From an uncultured Phycisphaerales bacterium (lineage in GTDB: Bacteria; Planctomycetota; Phycisphaerae; Sedimentisphaerales; Anaerobacaceae), in the NCBI GenBank assembly GCA_937927975.1, contig CALEZT010000109.1, forward strand, positions 1 through 17,986: 17,986 nucleotides of DNA, in the 5' to 3' direction. Shown here one piece after another: positions 1 to 6,405 of the stretch. Position numbers and translations under genes: made by a program. The stretch's first letter is position 1. The number at the start of each line of letters is the position of its first letter. A model generated the notes under the pieces. The model was not told where the DNA came from. It saw nothing but the letters and a program-made list of their open reading frames with translations, and made no database searches.

Positions 1-1
1 C

Positions 2-28
2 TGGGCCGCCCGCCGCAAGGCCGCCTAA
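2..28 (+). CDS. Possible 3' end of an upstream gene (partial)
   Basis: Reading from base 2 gives eight codons, W-A-A-R-R-K-A-A, then a TAA stop. This basic, Ala-rich C-terminus is plausible for a ribosomal or nucleoid-type protein, but eight residues cannot identify a family. It lies on the same strand as the cold-shock gene. A small hairpin follows (CCAGA, loop AAA, TCTGG, about bases 35-47). The reading is uncertain because the window edge cuts the gene. Confidence 0.25.
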   Translation, partial: WAARRKAA

Positions 29-80
29 CCCTGCCAGAAAATCTGGGCACACCCTTTCTGTCCTTCTACAGGGAATTCCG

Positions 81-109
81 TTGACGGGGTCGTGACATAT
101 CGGTAAGAT
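81..109 (+). promoter_or_regulatory. Putative sigma-70 promoter of the cold-shock gene
   Basis: TTGACG at 81-86 is separated by 17 bases from TAAGAT at 104-109, giving a good -35 and a 4-of-6 match -10. Transcription starting near 116 would leave a leader of about 110 bases before the GTG start at 225. Long leaders are common on bacterial cold-shock mRNAs. A second -10-like TATACT at 136-141 has no matching -35. Confidence 0.4.
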
Positions 110-224
110 TATCGGCCTGAGTCTGAGTCAAGGTGTATACTTTCCTCCCTCGGAGCATACCCCTGATGAATGAGACAGAGGGAACTTGCACTGTGGACGC
201 GCCAAGGTCCAAGGAGAAGACAAC

Positions 225-428
225 GTGGCACGAGGTACCGTAAAGTGGTTCAATGAGAAGAAGGGTTTTGGCTTCATCACTCCTGATGATGGTGGTGAGG
301 ATCTGTTTGTCCACCATTCCAAGATCTCCGGAGAGGGCTTCAAATCCCTGCAGGACGGTCAGGCTGTGGAGTACACCGCTGCGCCTGGTCGGAAAGGCCA
401 GGAGGCGACCAACGTCCGTCCTTGCTGA
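225..428 (+). CDS. csp: Cold-shock protein (CspA family)
   Basis: This is a 67-residue single OB-fold cold-shock domain protein, the usual length for the family. It binds single-stranded RNA and DNA and acts as an RNA chaperone in the cytoplasm. Both nucleic-acid-binding motifs are intact: RNP1 (KGFGFI) and RNP2 (LFVHHS). The N-terminus ([15 protein letters not shown]) and the ending ([13 protein letters not shown]) are typical. I chose GTG at 225 because it gives the canonical N-terminus and sits 8 bases after AAGGAG (211-216); an in-frame ATG at 186 would add 13 residues foreign to the family. It is monocistronic, closed by a strong terminator 23 bases after the stop. It belongs to the chromosome flank, left of the integrated element. 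Confidence 0.95.
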   Translation: MARGTVKWFNEKKGFGFITPDDGGEDLFVHHSKISGEGFKSLQDGQAVEYTAAPGRKGQEATNVRPC

Positions 429-450
429 GCGGGATCTTGATCCTGGCAAG

Positions 451-490
451 AGAAAAGGCCCCGTCGAAAATACTCGACGGGGCCTTTTCT
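451..490 (+). terminator. Rho-independent terminator of the cold-shock gene
   Basis: A perfect 17-bp inverted repeat pairs 451-467 with 474-490 around the 6-base loop AAATAC. The stem is G+C-rich in its middle and ends in TTTTCT, giving the U-tract on the + strand. The left arm starts AGAAAA, so the structure could also terminate transcripts arriving from the right, i.e. from the convergent gene at 595-882. Confidence 0.9.
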
Positions 491-594
491 GATTGCTCTG
501 CTGTCGCCGGCCGTGATACGCCGAATTCCCCCTGGGGGGAGTCCGATTCTATACCCAACCCTTCCGGCGTAGATCTACGGTCGCGAGTTACTCG

Positions 595-882
595 TCACCA
601 ATCCTTGCCGTCGTCGTCGAAGTCCTCGTCTTCGTCTTCGAATTCGTCCTCATCCTCTTCGTCGTCGAGGTCTTCGTCTTCTTCGTCGTCGTCGTCGAAG
701 TCTTCGTCTTCTTCGTCGTCCTCGTCGTCAAGGTCTTCTTCTTCCTCTTCCTCGTAGCTGAATTCTTCGTCGAGCGGCTCGCACGTGCAGTTGCTGGGTT
801 TCTCGCCACATCTCGAGCAGACGCCATCCTCAACCGGTGCTCCGCACGTGTTACAGGGGGTGCATCCACATGAATCACACAT
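595..882 (-). CDS. Small Cys-rich zinc-ribbon-like protein with a poly-acidic tail
   Basis: The protein has 95 residues. The first ~35 hold CxxCxC, CxxC, CxxC and CTC groups (MCDSCGCTPCNTCGAPV, then CSRCG and NCTCEP), which suggest one or two small zinc-binding knuckles. From about residue 41 to the end it is almost entirely Asp and Glu, with a few Phe, Leu and Tyr, and is surely disordered. I recall similar short Cys-rich proteins starting CDSCGCTPC from planctomycete genomes, but know no function. The ATG at 882 is preferred over that at 888, because AAGGTGG (896-890) lies 7 bases before it and only 1 base before the other. The acidic part is encoded by a low-complexity GAC/GAG tract. It could be a histone-like, chaperone-like or metal-buffering protein; this is unproven. 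Confidence 0.75.
   Translation of the reverse strand: MCDSCGCTPCNTCGAPVEDGVCSRCGEKPSNCTCEPLDEEFSYEEEEEEDLDDEDDEEDEDFDDDDEEDEDLDDEEDEDEFEDEDEDFDDDGKDW
661..720. repeat. 30-bp tandem duplication inside the acidic-tail coding tract
   Basis: Bases 661-690 and 691-720 are two adjacent 30-bp units differing at one position (G669 versus A699). Each unit encodes ten residues of the acidic tail, so the duplication keeps the frame. The surrounding 605-760 is a GTC/TTC-rich low-complexity tract likely to change length by replication slippage. Confidence 0.8.
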
Positions 883-896
883 TAGCATACCACCTT

Positions 897-1236
897 CAAA
901 GACACTTCCGCATTTATTCTCGGGTCGAACGGGCCTACGCCAAGCCCGTCCCTGAATGTCGGAATCATCGTATGCTGGCCTTTACGAAAAGCAATACCCT
1001 TTGTGCAAATTTTTTGGTGGGTTTTTCGTGGGCGAGGAATCCGTTTCGAATCCTCAGGCGGGCATTCAAACTCGGTCCAATTCGCATGACACAAGCGAGG
1101 ATCGGGCTGTGTCGTTTTTGGGTTCGTTTGCCTGACGCTCGGGGGCGAAAGGAGGTCCGCACTGCGGCTGCTTGCCTGCTTTTTCCTCTGACAACTCCAA
1201 AGAGCGTTCTTCAGGCAAACTTGTCGATAATTTCTC
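897..1236. other. Intergenic stretch with no recognised gene
   Basis: Between the Cys-rich gene and the tRNA promoter I see no convincing coding region. The open frames here lack family-like composition and ribosome binding sites. Any promoter for the Cys-rich gene should lie in 900-1000 on the - strand, but I could not identify clear -35 and -10 boxes. Confidence 0.5.
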
Positions 1237-1265
1237 TTGTACGGCGCATCGCTTGCGTGTACACT
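1237..1265 (+). promoter_or_regulatory. Putative sigma-70 promoter of the tRNA-Ser gene
   Basis: TTGTAC (1237-1242) and TACACT (1260-1265) are separated by exactly 17 bases, giving a good sigma-70 type promoter. Transcription starting near 1272 would reach the tRNA at 1353 after an 80-base leader. Confidence 0.45.
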
Positions 1266-1352
1266 CATGAAGCGTTGACTCTTGGCTGCACGCGTCGGTC
1301 TGTGACGCACGCGGGTCGGGGTATAGCGCAAGTCGTTGGAACAGAGCACCTT

Positions 1353-1442
1353 GGAGAGGTGGCCGAGTGGCTTAAGGCGACGGTTTGCTAAACCGTTGTA
1401 GGGGGTAAACCCCTACCTCGGGTTCGAATCCCGACCTCTCCG
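1353..1442 (+). tRNA. tRNA-Ser (anticodon GCT)
   Basis: This is a 90-base class II tRNA. The acceptor stem GGAGAGG (1353-1359) pairs with CCTCTCC (1435-1441), followed by discriminator G1442. The anticodon stem ACGGT (1380-1384) pairs with ACCGT (1392-1396) around the loop TTGCTAA, putting anticodon GCT at 1387-1389. The long variable arm (about 1397-1417, TAGGGG...CCCCTA) is typical of tRNA-Ser. The T arm contains GGTTCGAATCC. No 3' CCA is encoded. The 3' part is overlapped antisense by the recombinase gene, marking this tRNA as the integration target. Confidence 0.97.
1372..1442. other. Probable attachment site (attL) of the integrated element
   Basis: The 3' part of the tRNA gene is also the last 71 bases of the recombinase gene, so this stretch must have come with the element or been restored by it. 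Tyrosine recombinases commonly integrate into tRNA anticodon or T-arm sequences, leaving an intact tRNA at one junction and a short direct repeat at the other. I found no second copy in the window, so the exact crossover segment cannot be bounded. Confidence 0.55.
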
Positions 1443-2673
1443 TTATGTTTGCGAGACTCGTCACAAGTCCTTGAATTTGAGGGACTTGTAGCGTTTCCTC
1501 GATTCTTGACAGGCCCATTGCCCTCAAATTGCCCTCAGAGGGGGCATCTTTCTGATCGTCCCTGGCCGCCGCACCGGCTGATTCCCCTAAGGCCTCCATA
1601 GCCCGCTGGCTGTCCTCGTCGTGCAGGTGGTAGTACAGGTCCAACATCTGCGATGAGCTGTGCCCCAGCCAGGCCAGGGCCTTGCGGTACGCGACGTTGT
1701 GGTTTGCACAAAGGCTGGCGAAGTGATGACGAAACGAATGGAGCTTGTACTGCCTAGGGTTCTCAAAGCCGCTGGTCTCGCACAGCTCCTTGAGCCGTTT
1801 GAGCAGTTGACGCTCGGTGATCGCCTTGAACACCCTGCCGGTCCTCTTCGCCGGCGACCCCAGTAGGGCTGCAATGGTGGAGTGCACGGGCACGAAGCGG
1901 TCATCCTTGTCCTTTGTCGTCCCGGATGAACCGCCGCGCCTCACATGAATCATGGTGAAGCGGCCCCCGCCTGCGTGAAGGTCATCCCACTGCAACTGTT
2001 CGACCTCGCCGATACGCAGGCCGGCATAACCCATGAGGGCGCAGGCGAGTTTCTCCTCGCCCTTGGCGGCGTCGATCAAGGTGTTGACCTGCTCGGACGT
2101 GAAGCAGGGCTGCGGTTGGGCCTTGGCCTTGGGAAAGGAGGTCCCCGCCAGCCGGTAATCCCTCAGCAGTCTCCGCCGCCACGCCCACTTGAACATCTGC
2201 TTGGCCAGAATCACGGCTCCTTCCACAGTCTTGTCGGCGTAGCCCTGCTTCTTCAAGGAGCCTCGATAGCCATACAGGTCATTCTCCGAGAACCGGCTGG
2301 CCAGCCTGACCTGTGCCTGCAGGCAATAGGCATCGAGCTTGTCCAAGTCGGCCCGATACTTCCACTTGGTCTTGGGTGCAGCATCCTTGGCCTCCATGGA
2401 CTGGAGGTATGCACCGATGAGATCTTTGACAGTGAGATGGGACTCCGGAACCCGTGTGACCCCGGACTCCAGTTCCTGCTGAATCTCGATGGCCTTTCGC
2501 CGGGCCTCCGCCCGGCTTCGAGTGCCGAGGTTTCGGCACGCCTGTTTTCCGTCGAGATCCCGATACTCGGCGGCATAGCATTTGGACGTGCAATTCTTCT
2601 TGTTCCGGTAGTATACACGACGGCCGATCGTGACATTCGTGCCGTCAACGCGTTCGCGGTCTGCAAGTTTCAT
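1372..2673 (-). CDS. Tyrosine recombinase / integrase
   Basis: This is a 433-residue phage-type integrase that catalyses site-specific insertion and excision. An N-terminal region (arm-binding and core-binding SAM-like domain, about residues 60-180) precedes the catalytic domain. Visible active-site residues are the first Arg in AGLRIGEVEQL, the HxxR box in LHSFRHHF, the second His in ALAWLGHSS, and the Tyr nucleophile in MLDLYYHLH. The start at 2673 (MKLADRERV) sits 8 bases after an AGAGGAG-type ribosome site; an upstream in-frame GTG at 2682 overlaps that site. The last ~24 residues (from about ITERSGFEPEV) are encoded by the antisense strand of the tRNA-Ser gene and lie well beyond the catalytic Tyr. 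An HTH excisionase-like gene lies upstream. The family is certain; target use is inferred from the overlap. Confidence 0.95.
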   Translation of the reverse strand: MKLADRERVDGTNVTIGRRVYYRNKKNCTSKCYAAEYRDLDGKQACRNLGTRSRAEARRKAIEIQQELESGVTRVPESHLTVKDLIGAYLQSMEAKDAAPKTKWKYRADLDKLDAYCLQAQVRLASRFSENDLYGYRGSLKKQGYADKTVEGAVILAKQMFKWAWRRRLLRDYRLAGTSFPKAKAQPQPCFTSEQVNTLIDAAKGEEKLACALMGYAGLRIGEVEQLQWDDLHAGGGRFTMIHVRRGGSSGTTKDKDDRFVPVHSTIAALLGSPAKRTGRVFKAITERQLLKRLKELCETSGFENPRQYKLHSFRHHFASLCANHNVAYRKALAWLGHSSSQMLDLYYHLHDEDSQRAMEALGESAGAAARDDQKDAPSEGNLRAMGLSRIEETLQVPQIQGLVTSLANITERSGFEPEVGVYPLQRFSKPSP

Positions 2674-2781
2674 GTAATTCACTCCTCTGTGTGCCTATCA
2701 CGCCGAAGGCGCAACGGCGATTGCATTCGATGGCTTCATTGTAGCGCATGTTTCATCCAGCGCAACTATTTTCCCAGAATC

Positions 2782-2887
2782 TGACGGTTTTCGAACGATC
2801 CCTGAGCTGGGATTGACGGTTCTACTGTCAGGTCTGCCCCGTTGAGTCAGCACGGGGCGGTCGGCAATCCCCTCGCTTATGTGACGG
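2782..2887. repeat. TGACGG direct repeats between excisionase-like and integrase genes
   Basis: TGACGGTT occurs at 2782-2789 and 2814-2821, 32 bases (about three helical turns) apart, and the shorter TGACGG recurs at 2882-2887. All are in the same orientation. They lie in the 293-base gap upstream of the integrase start. They could be operators or sites for the small HTH protein; this is inference from position only. Confidence 0.4.
2836..2858. other. Hairpin in the integrase upstream region
   Basis: GCCCCGT (2836-2842) pairs perfectly with ACGGGGC (2852-2858) around a 9-base loop. Neither side carries a U-tract, so this is not a standard terminator. It sits among the TGACGG repeats in the gap between the HTH gene and the integrase gene. 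Confidence 0.4.
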
Positions 2888-2966
2888 CGTACTGACTGTG
2901 GATCGACCTTGGCGGCGGGAGCCCCTATTCGGCGCATCCCGCCACCGGCAGGTCGATGCTGTCATG

Positions 2967-3176
2967 TCATTCCATAAACTCCTGGATCAATCTATCACGC
3001 CAGAATCGCAGTGGCTTACCCCTTTTGACTGCTGTCCGGTACCGTCCTTCGGATACGTGCCGGTACAGCGTCGAGATCTTGACCCGCAGCAGCCGCGCAG
3101 CCTCCTCTGGCGTCAAGACCGGCGGTATGCTGCCGAGGGCAACGGTAAGCTCCACTTGTGTCAGCTTTCTGTTCAT
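2967..3176 (-). CDS. Excisionase-like MerR-type HTH DNA-binding protein
   Basis: The protein has 69 residues. Residues ~22-67 match the HTH_17/excisionase-family pattern: VLTPEEAARLLRVKISTLYR is the helix-turn-helix, followed by HVSEGRYRTAVKRGKPLRFW (wing) and a closing helix RDRLIQEFM. Proteins of this size next to integrases usually act as recombination directionality factors or as small regulators. I chose the ATG at 3176 because AAGGA lies 7 bases upstream; an in-frame ATG at 3191 has no such site. It lies between the last membrane protein gene and the integrase, all on the same strand. Whether it is truly Xis or a regulator of the operon cannot be told from sequence. Confidence 0.8.
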   Translation of the reverse strand: MNRKLTQVELTVALGSIPPVLTPEEAARLLRVKISTLYRHVSEGRYRTAVKRGKPLRFWRDRLIQEFME

Positions 3177-3200
3177 CAGAGCGTCCTTCACAAAACGGTA

Positions 3201-3665
3201 TTATTGGTGGATCTGTCGAACTCGAGGTGAACAACGCCTTGTCGGCGCCAGTTCGTCCTCCTTGATGCAGCTGTGCGCCTTAGATCGCTCGAGCTTATGG
3301 CGGCGGGCCTCGATCGCTCCGCGGCTATGATGTCCCCGAAATCGCCTGGATATCCAGGCCAGCAGCGTGGTCAGGACGATCGCCACGGCCAAAGCCGCGT
3401 AGGGCAGGAGAATCAAATCGACATTGACGTTGTGCCCGGAAACGGGTCTGTTTTCCGGAGACACCCGCGGCGGAGCCGCGGTGAATTGCATCAAACCCAG
3501 GACCGATAGCAGGGCGACACAGCCCGCCAACACGAAGGTCCCCGGCGACCCAAAGAGCGTCAGCCTCTTCAACGCTTGATAGGCCGTGACAAACACGATG
3601 AGGAACACCGCCACAAGGACAACCGCGGCGGCATCGTTGAGCGGTGATGGTAATTCGTAAGGCAT
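3201..3665 (-). CDS. Three-helix membrane protein with a basic tail
   Basis: The protein has 154 residues and no family I recognise. Three hydrophobic segments are visible at about residues 12-29, 42-60 and 83-105, separated by a polar loop (about 61-82). The C-terminal tail (106-154) is rich in Arg, Lys and His (ISRRFRGHHSRGAIEARRHK) and is expected to be cytoplasmic. Start ATG 3665 lies 5 bases after AAAGGGT; an upstream in-frame ATG at 3704 has no ribosome site. The gene lies between a smaller membrane protein (gap 125 bases) and the excisionase-like gene (gap 24 bases). It probably belongs to the membrane part of the same system. Confidence 0.75.
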   Translation of the reverse strand: MPYELPSPLNDAAAVVLVAVFLIVFVTAYQALKRLTLFGSPGTFVLAGCVALLSVLGLMQFTAAPPRVSPENRPVSGHNVNVDLILLPYAALAVAIVLTTLLAWISRRFRGHHSRGAIEARRHKLERSKAHSCIKEDELAPTRRCSPRVRQIHQ

Positions 3666-3790
3666 AAAGAACCCTTTCTGAAATGATGTTGGTGTGGTCT
3701 TCACTCTGCGATCTTGCCGGCCGTGGCTTCACAGAGCGACAGGGAGGAACATAGGATTGTCACATCGGAGGATCGTGGATTCGGTCAGCC

Positions 3791-4084
3791 TCAGAGAAGG
3801 CCGACTGCACCGACCAGAATCAGCCTGATGGCTTCAAGGATCAACAGCCCGATGATGTGCTTGCCCCGCAAACTCAGGGGCCGAAGATGGAATCGCGACC
3901 ACCAACGATCGACCCATCCGGTGTAGCCGTTCACCAAAGCGCCACCGGCCCGATGAAAGGAACGAAGCCACGAGACGTCCTTCATGAGCATTACGATACT
4001 GACGACCATGAAGAATGCCGTGACATCGATGGCGAGCACCAAGAGAGCGACCGCGTTGTATGCGAGTGTCGTGTAGATAGCCAT
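3791..4084 (-). CDS. Small two-helix membrane protein
   Basis: The protein has 97 residues. It has hydrophobic segments at about residues 8-34 (NAVALLVLAIDVTAFFMVV) and 77-96 (HIIGLLILEAIRLILVGAVG), joined by an amphipathic, Trp- and Arg-rich loop (FHRAGGALVNGYTGWVDRWW). The start at 4084 follows GAGGAGAGG with 6-base spacing; reading further upstream in this frame only shadows the vWA gene. The vWA stop (4098) is 13 bases before this start, so the two are almost certainly co-transcribed and the protein may be its membrane partner. No family recognised. Confidence 0.75.
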   Translation of the reverse strand: MAIYTTLAYNAVALLVLAIDVTAFFMVVSIVMLMKDVSWLRSFHRAGGALVNGYTGWVDRWWSRFHLRPLSLRGKHIIGLLILEAIRLILVGAVGLL

Positions 4085-4097
4085 GGCGGTCCTCTCC

Positions 4098-4817
4098 TCA
4101 AACGCAGCGGATGTGATGAGCCAGATCCTGGTACTTCTGCAGCAGCGCATCGCTGTCGCCAATGAAGCAGTAGCGAATGCTGCCATCGGGATTCCGGGAC
4201 GCGATCTCCTTGAGCAGGCCCTCGTCGACACTCTCGGGATTGCCCCCGACGCCGACGCAGTCGATAACGACGCCCGCCCGCTTGAGTCGAGACGCCACGG
4301 CGACGGGAGAAGGGCCGGTATTGTGTTCGCCATCGGACAGCAGCACGATCCGCTTGGCGCCATCCGCGGGGCACGGTCCGTGCGATCGACCGGTCCCCTT
4401 CGGGATGCCCTTTTCAAAGAGCAGGCCCGAGAGCATCCGCGAGACCGATCTTGCTTGATACCATGAACGAGAGGGGAACAGGCATTCCTCCGCCATTTCC
4501 ATCGCCGCGGTGAAGTTGGTGCCGAAACCGCCGTCGGGATCTCGCAGGGCCCGACGCAAATCAGGCAGCGAACCCTTCACCACGACCGGGGCCAGCAGCA
4601 CCCGGGCGGTGGCGCTGAATGCGATCACGCCGACCCGATCGTCCGGATGGTGTTTGGCCTTGACCTCCGCGAGTTTGATGTTGGCCTTGATGGCCGCCGC
4701 TCTCCGGCTCGGGGCGAGATCCTGCTCATCCATCGAAGGCGATTCGTCCACAAGCGTGACCGTGGTCTCCACGCCCCCGCCCGAGTGCACACGATTGGCC
4801 ATGTTCAGATAGTTCAT
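4098..4817 (-). CDS. von Willebrand factor type A (vWA) domain protein
   Basis: The 239 residues are essentially one vWA domain. The metal-ion-dependent adhesion site is complete: DxSxS at D24-S26-S28 (LVDESPSM), Thr100 in GGFGTNFT, and Asp162 in IVLLSDGEHN. The central strand RVGVIAFSATARVLLAP is typical. No signal peptide or membrane segment is seen, so it is probably cytoplasmic and works as a metal-dependent protein-binding module. Bacterial intracellular vWA proteins often pair with AAA+ ATPases or chaperones; here the neighbours are an Hsp70 and a HerA-type ATPase. Start ATG 4817 has AAGGAG 8 bases upstream. A strong hairpin separates it from the Hsp70 gene, so its expression may be uncoupled from the upstream genes. 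Confidence 0.92.
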   Translation of the reverse strand: MNYLNMANRVHSGGGVETTVTLVDESPSMDEQDLAPSRRAAAIKANIKLAEVKAKHHPDDRVGVIAFSATARVLLAPVVVKGSLPDLRRALRDPDGGFGTNFTAAMEMAEECLFPSRSWYQARSVSRMLSGLLFEKGIPKGTGRSHGPCPADGAKRIVLLSDGEHNTGPSPVAVASRLKRAGVVIDCVGVGGNPESVDEGLLKEIASRNPDGSIRYCFIGDSDALLQKYQDLAHHIRCV

Positions 4818-4836
4818 ATCTATTGCTCCTTAGAAA

Positions 4837-4876
4837 GAACGGCGGCAGAGGATGACGCCATCCCCTGCCGCCGTTC
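4837..4876 (-). terminator. Intercistronic hairpin between the Hsp70 and vWA genes
   Basis: Arms 4837-4854 and 4859-4876 form an 18-bp stem around a 4-base loop (GCGU on the - strand RNA). The single imperfect position is a G-U wobble in the - strand RNA but an A-C mismatch in the + strand RNA, so the - strand transcript folds better. The stem is followed by UUUCU, a weak U-tract, and then the vWA ribosome site. It may be a partial terminator or an mRNA-stabilising processing element that lowers vWA levels relative to Hsp70. Confidence 0.6.
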
Positions 4877-4896
4877 GGGTTGACTGATCACACGAT

Positions 4897-6405
4897 TCAG
4901 GCCGCCGTTCGGCCAGCGACGCCGGCGCCGGCCTCGTAGTCGATTTCCAGCTCGGCCATCGTCCCGCTGGCGTTGTCGCGGGCCTTCGCCGAGAGCAAGC
5001 CACTGCTGTCCAGCGAGAACGTCACCTCGATTCGACCGATGACGTCCGGTCGGGCGGGAAGATCCTTGAGGTCGAAGTGGCCCAGCACAAGGCAGTCGCC
5101 GGCTTGTTGGCCGTCCTCGCCCTGCAGGATCTGGATGGTCGCCGCCGTCTGATTGGGCTCGCTGAGCTTGAAGAGCTTCGTCTGGATCGACGGGATCGGG
5201 GTGCTCCTCGGCAGGATCGCGACACAGACTTCCTGGTTCTCCTCGTTGAGGGCCATGACCCCGATGGAATGGCTGAGGATGTCGTGAAGAATCACGCCCG
5301 GGGGCGGCAGTGCGACGCTGCCGCTGGTGTACATCCGGCCTTGCCGCTCGTACTCGATGCGTCCGGCCAGGACAGCGCCCAGGGCCGCCGCCGAGTGGGG
5401 CTCGCACCGCCGGGAGACCTTCTTGCCGGTCATCTTCTCCAGCAGCTCCACGACAAGGGGCATTGTGGAACCGCCGCCGACCGGGTAGATCTCGTCGATC
5501 TCGGCAAAGGTCAGACCCGCGTCCTGGACCGTCTGGGTGGTCCTGGCCATGGTCTTTTCGACCAGGTCGATCACCCACGAATCGAACTGGCTTCTCGTGA
5601 TCGGCATCTGGAGTTGCTTGCCCCGCGAGAACACCACGACGGAGGTCTGCGCCTGGGCCGAAAGGGCGATCTTGGCCTGTTCGATCCGCTGGGCCATCTC
5701 CTGGTAGAAGACCGGGTCGTTCTCCTGGCTCGGTCTGAACCCATGCTTGGACTCGAACTCCGCGAGGATCTTGTCGGCCACGCGGTCGTTGAAGTCCCGA
5801 CCGCCGATGGCCGGGTCGCCGCCCGTGGCGATGATGTCGCAGACGCCGCCTCTGGAACGGACGATCGAGACGTCGAACGTTCCGCCGCCGAGGTCGTAGA
5901 CCAGCGCGGTGCTATTCTTTCGCTTGTGCAGGTCGTTGCCGAGCGCTGCGGCGGTCGGCTCATGGGGCAACAGGATCACCTTGATCCCGGCCTGGGCGCC
6001 AGCGTCCTTGGTCTGCTGTTTCTGGGCATCGGTGTAGTTGGCCGGTACGCAGACCACCGCCTCGTTGACTACCTCGCCCGTCTTGGCCTCGATGTTGTCC
6101 TTGGCGTCTTGGAGCAGGATGGCCAGGATGTCCTTGGCGGCGTACTCGGCGCCATCGTCGCCCACATACAGCGGCTTGGCCGTACCCATGTCGCGTTTCC
6201 AGTTGACCACGAGCCGCGACGGGTCCACAAAACCGGCATTGATGGCCTCGGCGCCGACAAGGATGCTCCCATCGGGGGCAAAGTACACGGCGCTCGGAGT
6301 GAAGGACTCGCCGAACCGGTTTGTCACCAGCCTCGGATTGCCGGCGATGTCCGGCACGGCACATTTGAAACGGGAGTTTCCTGCATCAATTCCTGGGATG
6401 CTCAT
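4897..6405 (-). CDS. Hsp70/DnaK-family chaperone lacking the C-terminal lid
   Basis: The protein has 502 residues against about 640 for DnaK. The ATPase domain shows phosphate-loop 1 as GIDAGNSRF (DnaK: GIDLGTTNS), the catalytic-Lys region VVNWKRDMG, EPTAAALGND, DLGGGTFDVSIV, GGDPAIGGRDFNDR, RIEQAKIALS, PVGGGSTMP and EPHSAAALGA. A shortened linker (ALPPPGVILHDI) leads to the beta-sandwich substrate domain, with LPRSTPIPSIQTKLF, NQTAATIQILQGE and IEVTFSLDSSGLLSAKARD. The protein ends about 20 residues later, so the alpha-helical lid is missing. It should bind and fold or remodel client proteins with ATP. Start 6405 has AAAGGA 6 bases upstream. The preceding GrpE-like gene overlaps its first 20 bases, suggesting coupled translation with its nucleotide-exchange factor. 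No DnaJ-like gene is nearby. It is probably dedicated to this element, not the host housekeeping DnaK. Confidence 0.93.
   Translation of the reverse strand: MSIPGIDAGNSRFKCAVPDIAGNPRLVTNRFGESFTPSAVYFAPDGSILVGAEAINAGFVDPSRLVVNWKRDMGTAKPLYVGDDGAEYAAKDILAILLQDAKDNIEAKTGEVVNEAVVCVPANYTDAQKQQTKDAGAQAGIKVILLPHEPTAAALGNDLHKRKNSTALVYDLGGGTFDVSIVRSRGGVCDIIATGGDPAIGGRDFNDRVADKILAEFESKHGFRPSQENDPVFYQEMAQRIEQAKIALSAQAQTSVVVFSRGKQLQMPITRSQFDSWVIDLVEKTMARTTQTVQDAGLTFAEIDEIYPVGGGSTMPLVVELLEKMTGKKVSRRCEPHSAAALGAVLAGRIEYERQGRMYTSGSVALPPPGVILHDILSHSIGVMALNEENQEVCVAILPRSTPIPSIQTKLFKLSEPNQTAATIQILQGEDGQQAGDCLVLGHFDLKDLPARPDVIGRIEVTFSLDSSGLLSAKARDNASGTMAELEIDYEAGAGVAGRTAA

Noticed and set aside
605..760. Repeated GTC/TTC motifs resembling a repeat array or CRISPR
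   Set aside because: They are codon repeats of Asp/Glu in a coding tract, with no regular spacers.
882..1349. A 155-residue open frame on the - strand between the Cys-rich gene and the tRNA
   Set aside because: No ribosome site, no recognisable composition or motif, and it crosses the likely tRNA promoter.
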